From Saccoglossus kowalevskii (lineage: Eukaryota; Hemichordata; Enteropneusta; Harrimaniidae), in assembly GCF_000003605.2 (NCBI RefSeq), contig NW_003110587.1, positions 1-16,779 on the forward strand: a DNA stretch of 16,779 nucleotides, given 5' to 3'. The notes under the pieces were generated by a model that searched no databases, was not told the DNA's origin, and saw only the letters and a program-made list of their open reading frames with translations. A program made the position numbers and the translations under genes. Shown here one piece after another: positions 11,801 to 16,779 of this stretch (position 1 is the first letter of the stretch; every line of letters begins with the position of its first letter).

Positions 11801-13189
11801 AGGAACGTGTCTTGGCATTAGGGTTAGGGTCGGGTCAGGTATGGGCAACGGAATTATTAACAGGAACGTGTCTTGGCATTAGGGTTAGGGTCGGGGTCAG
11901 GTATGGGCAACGGAATTATTAACAGGAACGTGTCTTGGGATTAGGGTTAGGGTCAGGTCTGGTATGGGCAACGGAATTATTAACAGGAACGTGTCTTGGC
12001 ATTAGGGTCTAGGGTCGGGTCAGGTATGGGCAACGGAATTATTAACAGGAACGTGTCTTGGCATTAGGGTTAGGGTCGGGTCAGGTATGGGCAACGGAAT
12101 TATTAACAGGAACGTGTCTTGGGATTAGGGTTAGGGTCGGGTCAGGTATGGGCAACGGAATTATTAACAGGAACGTGTCTTGGGATTAGGGTTAGGGTCA
12201 GGTCAGGTATGGGCAACGGAATTATTAACAGGAACATGTCTTGGGATTAGGGTTAGGGTCAGGTCAGGTATGGGCAACGGAATTATTAACAGGAACGTGT
12301 CTTGGGATTAGGGTTAGGGTCAGGTCAGGTATGGGCAACGGAATTATTAACAGGAACATGTCTTGGGATTAGGGTTAGGGTCAGGTCAGGTATGGGCAAC
12401 GGAATTATTAACAGGAACGTGTCTTGGGATTAGGGTTAGGGTCGGGTCAGGTATGGGCAACGGAATTATTAACAGGAACGTGTCTTGGCATTAGGGTTAG
12501 GGTCGGGTCAGGTATGGGCAACGGAATTATTAACAGGAACGTGTCTTGGCATTAGGTTTAGGGTCGGGTCAGGTATGGGCAACGGAATTATTAACAGGAA
12601 CGTGTCTTGGCATTAGGGTTAGGGTCGGGTCAGGTATGGGCAACGGAATTATTAACAGGAACGTGTCTTGGCATTAGGTTTAGGGTCGGGTCAGGTATGG
12701 GCAACGGAATTATTAACAGGAACGTGTCTTGGCATTAGGGTTAGGGTCGGGTCAGGTATGGGCAACGGAATTATTAACAGGAACGTGTCTTGGCATTAGG
12801 GTTAGGGTCGGGTCAGGTATGGGCAACGGAATTATTAACAGGAACGTGTCTTGGCATTAGTGTTAGGGTCGGGTCAGGTATGGGCAACGGAATTATTAAC
12901 AGGAACGTGTCTTGACATTAGGGTTAGGGTCGGGTCAGGTATGGGCAACGGAATTATTAACAGGAACGTGTCTTGGCATTAGGGTAAGGGTCAGGTCAGG
13001 TATGGGCAACGGAATTATTAACAGGAACGTGTCTTGGCATTAGTGTTAGGGTCGGGTCAGGTATGGGCAACGGAATTATTAACAGGAACGTGTCTTGGCA
13101 TTAAGGTTAGGGTCGGGTCAGGTATGGGCAACGGAATTATTAACAGGAACGTGTCTTGGCATTAGGGTTAGGGTGGGGTCAGGTATGGG

Positions 13190-14000
13190 CAACGGAATTA
13201 TTAACAGGAACGTGTCTTGGCATTAGGTTTAGGGTCGGGTCAGGTATGGGCAACGGAATTATTAACAGGAACGTGTCTTGGCATTAGGGTTAGGGTCGGG
13301 TCAGGTATGGGCAACGGAATTATTAACAGGAACATGTCTTGGCATTGGGGTTAGGGTCGGGTCAGGTATGGGCAACGGAATTATTAACAGGAACGTGTCT
13401 TGGCATTAGGTTTAGGGTCGGGTCAGGTATGGGCAACGGAATTATTAACAGGAACGTGTCTTGGCATTAGGGTTAGGGTCGGGTCATGTATGGGCAACGG
13501 AATTATTAACAGGAACGTGTCTTGGCATTGGGGTTAGGGTCGGGTCAGGTATGGGCATCGGAATTATTAACAGGAACGTGTCTTGGCATTGGGGTTAGGG
13601 TCGGGTCAGGTATGGGCAACGGAATTATTAACAGGAACGTGTCTTGGCATTGGGGTTAGGGTCGGGTCAGGTATGGGCATCGGAATTATTAACAGGAACG
13701 TGTCTTGGCATTAGGTTTAGGGTCGGGTCAGGTATGGGCAACGTAATTATTAACAGGAACGTGTCTTGGCATTAGGGTTAGGGTCGGGTCAGGTATGGGC
13801 AACGGAATTATTAACAGGAACGTGTCTTGGCATTAGGTTTAGGGTCGGGTCAGGTATGGGCAACGTAATTATTAACAGGAACGTGTCTTGGCATTAGGTT
13901 TAGGGTCGGGTCAGGTATGGGCAACGGAATTATTAACAGGAACGTGTCTTGGCATTAGGTTTAGGGTCTGGTCAGGTATGGGCAACGGAATTATTAACAG
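13190..14000 (+). repeat. Sub-family with 'aggtttaggg', 'attggggtt' and 'gggcatcgg'
   Basis: Many units read aggtttaggg in place of agggttaggg, and others attggggttaggg. Two units at 13555 and 13677, 122 bp apart, have gggcatcgg. Units from about 14020 to 14280 are more irregular (attgttaggg, gttgggtc, and aggtttaggtttaggg near 14140), indicating less recent homogenisation. Confidence 0.65.
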
Positions 14001-15199
14001 GAACATGTCTTGGCATTATTGTTAGGGTTGGGTCAGGTATGGGCAACGGAATTATTAACAGGAACGTGTCTTGGCATTAGGGTTAGGGTTGGGTCAGGTA
14101 TGGGCAACGGAATTATTAACAGGAACATGTCTTGGCATTAGGTTTAGGTTTAGGGTCAGGTATGGGCAACGGAATTATTAACAGGAACGTGTCTTGGCAT
14201 TAGGTTTAGGGTCTGGTCAGGTATGGGCAACGGAATTATTAACAGGAACATGTCTTGGCATTAGGTTAGGGTTGGGTCAGGTATGGGCAACGGAATTATT
14301 AACAGGAACGTGTCTTGGCATTAGGGTTAGGGTCGGGTCAGGTATGGGCAACGGAATTATTAACAGGAACGTGTCTTGGCATTAGAGTTAGGGTCGGGTC
14401 AGGTATGGGCAACGGAATTATTAACAGGAACATGTCTTGGCATTAGGGTTAGGGTCGGGTCAGGTATGGGCAACGGAATTATTAACAGGAACGTGTCTTG
14501 GCATTAGGGTTAGGGTCGGGTCAGGTATGGGCAACGTAATTATTAACAGGAACGTGTCTTGGCATTAGGGTTAGGGTCGGGTCTGGTATGGGCAATGGAA
14601 TTATTAACAGGAACGTGTCTTGGCATTAGGGTTAGGGTCGGGTCATGTATGGGCAACGTAATTATTAACAGGAACGTGTCTTGGCATTAGGGTTATGGTC
14701 GGGTCAGTATGGGCAACGGAATTATTAACAGGAACGTGTCTTGGCATTAGGGTAAGGTCGGGTCAGGTATGGGCAACGGAATTATTAACAGGAACGTGTC
14801 TTGGCATTAGGGTTAGGGTCAGGTCAGGTATGGGCAACGGAATTATTAACAGGAACGTGTCTTGGCATTAGGGTTAGGGTCGGGTCAGGTATGGGCAACG
14901 GAATTATTAACAGGAACGTGTCTTGGGATTAGGGTAAGGGTCGGGTCAGGTATGGGCAACGGAATTATTAACAGGAACGTGTCTTGGCATTAGGGTTAGG
15001 GTCAGGTCAGGTATGGGCAACGGAATTATTAACAGGAACGTGTCTTGGCATTAGGGTTAGGGTCGGGTCAGGTATGGGCAACGGAATTATTAACAGGAAC
15101 GTGTCTTGGGATTAGGGTTAGGGTCGGGTCAGGTATGGGCAACGGAATTATTAACAGGAACGTGTCTTGGGATTAGGGTTAGGGTCGGGTCAGGTATGG

Positions 15200-16140
15200 G
15201 CAACGGAATTATTAACAGGAATGTGTCTTGGGATTAGGGTAAGGGTCGGGTCATGTATGGGCAACGGAATTATTAACAGGAACATGTCTTGGCATTAGGG
15301 TTAGGGTCGGGTCTGGTATGGGCAACGGAATTATTAACAGGAACGTGTCTTGGCATTAGGTTTAGGGTCGGGTCAGGTATGGGCAACGGAATTATTAACA
15401 GGAATGTGTCTTGGCATTAGGGTTAGGGTCGGGTCAGGTATGGGCAACGGAATTATTAACAGGAATGTGTCTTGGCATTAGGGTTAGGGTCGGGTCAGGT
15501 ATGGGCAATGGAATTATTAACAGGAATGTGTCTTGGCATTAGGGTTAGGGTCGGGTCAGGTATGGGCAACGGAATTATTAACAGGAACGTGTCTTGACAT
15601 TAGGGTTAGGGTCAGGTATGGGCAACAGAATTATTAACAGGAACGTGTCTTGGCATTAGGGTTAGGGTCGGGTCAGGTATGGGCAACGGAATTATAAACA
15701 GGAACGTGTCTTGGCATTAGGGTTAGGGTCGGGTCAGGTATGGGCAACGGAATTATTAACAGGAATGTGTCTTGGCATTAGGGTTAGGGTCGGGTCAGGT
15801 ATGGGCAACGGAATTATTAACAGGAATGTGTCTTGGCATTAGGGTTAGGGTCGGGTCAGGTATGGGCAACGGAATTATTAACAGGAACGTGTCTTGGCAT
15901 TAGGGTTAGGGTCGGGTCAGGTATGGGCAACGGAATTATTAACAGGAACGTGTCTTGGCATTAGGGTAAGGGTCGGGTCAGGTATGGGCAACGGAATTAT
16001 TAACAGGAACATGTCTTGGCATTAGGGTTAGGGTCGGGTCAGGTATGGGCAACAGAATTATTAACAGGAATGTGTCTTGGCATTAGGGTTAGGGTCGGGT
16101 CAGGTATGGGCAACGGAATTATTAACAGGAATGTGTCTTG
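15200..16140 (+). repeat. Right-edge sub-family with 'aatgtg' units
   Basis: The aatgtg variant of aacgtg recurs near 15220, 15402, 15463, 15524, 15765, 15826, 16068 and 16129 but is sparse elsewhere (near 1804 and at 10890-11140). One unit near 15611 lacks 5 bp (ttagggtcaggtatggg), removing the tcggg element. Units next to the right boundary are close to consensus, so there is no gradient of decay toward the edge. Confidence 0.7.
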
Positions 16141-16298
16141 GCATTAGGGTTAGGGTCGGGTCAGGTATGGGCAACGGAATTATTAACAGGAACATGTCTT
16201 GGCATTAGGGTTAGGGTCGGGTCAGGTATGGGCAACGGAATTATTAACAGGAACGTGTCTTGGCATTAGGGTTAGGGTCGGGTCAGGTATGGGCAACG

Positions 16299-16464
16299 CA
16301 AATGGCAAACACCCAATTGGCAAGGTGTACACTAACGGGTTATGGCATGCATATAGTTTACACAAGTAAAAACACAAAATTGGCAATTTTTTTGGACAAT
16401 TGTAACTCAATAGTAGAAATATGTTGTATTTCTATATATACACACTATATACACACATATACAC
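16299..16464. other. AT-rich non-coding spacer between satellite and LINE
   Basis: Similarity to the 61-bp unit stops at 16298. The following sequence is AT-rich and I see no coding signal: open frames crossing it carry only low-complexity or array-derived residues. It contains a palindrome CCAATTGG at 16313-16320 and the word aattggcaa twice (16315 and 16378). The end of the stretch grades into an AC/AT simple repeat. No promoter or RNA gene is recognised. Confidence 0.7.
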
Positions 16465-16467
16465 ACT
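16432..16467. repeat. AC/AT simple-sequence tract
   Basis: A run of about 36 bases made almost only of TA and CA dinucleotides (tatata, cacact, atatacacac). It abuts the start of the recognisable reverse-transcriptase homology and may mark the 5' junction of a truncated retrotransposon copy. Confidence 0.7.
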
Positions 16468-16779
16468 GATCATATACTGACATTACATACACTGATCAAA
16501 AAATACCAATCAAAAAACAAAAAGCTTTACACTTGCTTTATAGACTTAAAAAAATGTTTTGATACAGTTTGGAGAGGGGGACTATTCATAAAATTATTAC
16601 AAAACAACATATGTGGTGGTGCATATCAAGTCCTAAAACATATGTATATGAATATGCATTTCAAAATTAAATTAGATGACAAAATGACTCAGAGCTTTAA
16701 AATGCAAGAAGGTGTCAAACAAGGGTGTCCATTAAGCCCAACGTTATTTAACATTTTTATAAACGACTTGGTAGCCAAC
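16465..16779 (+). CDS. Non-LTR retrotransposon reverse transcriptase, partial (open at right edge)
   Basis: The frame reads 105 codons without a stop to the window end. It starts with TDHILTLHTLIKKY, resembling the conserved N-terminal RT block of LINE enzymes. Palm motif A follows as KLYTCFIDLKKCFDTVW; its first catalytic aspartate is codon 16543-16545 and the second conserved D is 16561-16563. Then come a block with GGAYQVLKHMY and motif B, GVKQGCPLSPTLFNIFIND, at about 16711-16767. Motif C (YADD type) would lie beyond the window. The enzyme copies element RNA into DNA at a nicked chromosomal target. The frame is technically open from 16417 after a TAG at 16414, but residues before about 16465 are low complexity. 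No methionine start is chosen because the upstream part of the protein, including any endonuclease domain, is missing, so this is a 5'-truncated copy. No frameshift or stop is seen in the visible part. C replaces the more usual A in KKAFD. The style suggests a CR1/L2/Jockey-group element; the exact clade is uncertain. Confidence 0.88.
16465..16779 (+). mobile_element. 5'-truncated LINE, right end outside window
   Basis: The element is recognised only by its reverse-transcriptase segment. Upstream of it there are just about 165 bp to the satellite, too little for an endonuclease and RT N-terminus, and they carry no matching coding signal. Truncation at the 5' end is the normal outcome of incomplete target-primed reverse transcription. 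The precise left junction is uncertain and may lie in the simple-sequence tract. The element points away from the array. Confidence 0.7.

Larger units (their letters stand above)
22..16298 (+). repeat. 61-bp satellite array with telomere-like core, about 267 copies
   Basis: A 61-bp unit repeats head to tail throughout; a perfect consensus copy is at 4904-4964. The phase advances exactly one base per 60-base line. The first 'aacgtgtctt' is at 31 and the last at 16252, which is 266 periods minus 5 bases, and the small indels I could list sum to the same -5, so the count is about 267 copies. The unit has G 22, C 8, A 15, T 16 (49% GC, strong G excess on this strand). Within the unit, 30-41 is TTAGGGTTAGGG, followed by TCGGG, TCAGG and TATGGG; the other half (58-61 and 1-29) is unrelated AT-richer sequence. 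Most copies differ from consensus at zero to three sites, drawn from a small recurrent set: aacgtg/aacatg/aacgcg/aatgtg; ttggcatt/ttgacatt/ttgggatt; gtcggg/gtcagg/gttagg; caacgg/caacgt/caacga/caatgg. Both edges are abrupt. The location (subtelomeric, centromeric or interstitial) cannot be decided from the window. Confidence 0.97.

Noticed and set aside
14194-14385. Open frame of 63 codons in the array
   Set aside because: Repeat-derived; open only because one unit near 14270 lacks a base.
22-16298. CRISPR array
   Set aside because: There are no unique spacers; the whole 61-bp unit repeats, with variants shared among units. The neighbouring LINE indicates a eukaryote.
22-16298. True telomere
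   Set aside because: Only about 12 of 61 bases per unit are perfect TTAGGG, and the array ends internally in non-telomeric sequence on the right.
22-16298. CENP-B box in the unit
   Set aside because: The unit has CGGG but lacks the TTCG and the central A at the required spacing, so there is no match to the functional core NTTCGNNNNANNCGGGN.
16299-16390. Continuation of the 61-bp period into the right flank (TTGGCA at 16260, 16317 and 16380)
   Set aside because: The spacings are 57 and 63 bases and the sequence between does not align convincingly to the unit; six-base matches in this composition can arise by chance.
16222-16469. Open frames on both strands across the right edge of the satellite (16222-16410 minus, 16260-16469 plus)
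   Set aside because: Each joins array-derived residues to low-complexity AT-rich spacer, and neither is in the frame of the reverse transcriptase. No family resemblance.

Overview
The window is almost entirely one satellite array. A 61-bp unit is repeated head to tail about 267 times from roughly position 22 to 16298. It is followed by about 165 bp of AT-rich spacer and by the start of a reverse-transcriptase frame from a non-LTR retrotransposon, which runs off the right edge (16465-16779). No host gene, tRNA, rRNA or CRISPR array is visible. The short open frames inside the array are products of the repeat itself and are not genes.

The organism is a eukaryote, most likely an animal. The LINE-type reverse transcriptase looks metazoan, and the core of each unit is two copies of the animal telomere hexamer TTAGGG. 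Many unit variants are C-to-T or G-to-A changes at the unit's CpG positions, which points to a genome with CpG methylation. The species cannot be named from this sequence.

Layout: 1-21 is a short left flank or decayed unit edge. 22-16298 is the array, a mosaic of local sub-families: a 'ggacaac' block at the left edge; a 123-bp dimer block nested in a 369-bp period (about 2105-2800); a 244-bp tetramer (about 3836-4262); a 122-bp dimer block (about 4390-4860); runs of 'ttgacatt' and 'ttgggatt' units (5160-6650); a very uniform 'cgtaatt' block (6889-7440); a patch of clustered single-base deletions (8371-8568) that looks like poor consensus; a 244-bp tetramer of 'gac' and 'cgcg' units (9541-10033); further 122/244-bp patterns (10841-11150, 11390-11760, 13555-13680); and an 'aatgtg' sub-family near the right edge. 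16299-16464 is non-coding spacer with an AC/AT microsatellite. 16465-16779 is the reverse-transcriptase fragment.

The main point of interest is the unit itself. It carries a perfect YTAGGGTTR site, the known TRF1/TRF2 Myb-domain target, and four G-runs on one strand. The array is therefore a 16-kb, strand-asymmetric field of telomere-like sites embedded in a non-telomeric satellite. Whether telomere proteins bind it, or whether it is transcribed, cannot be told from sequence.
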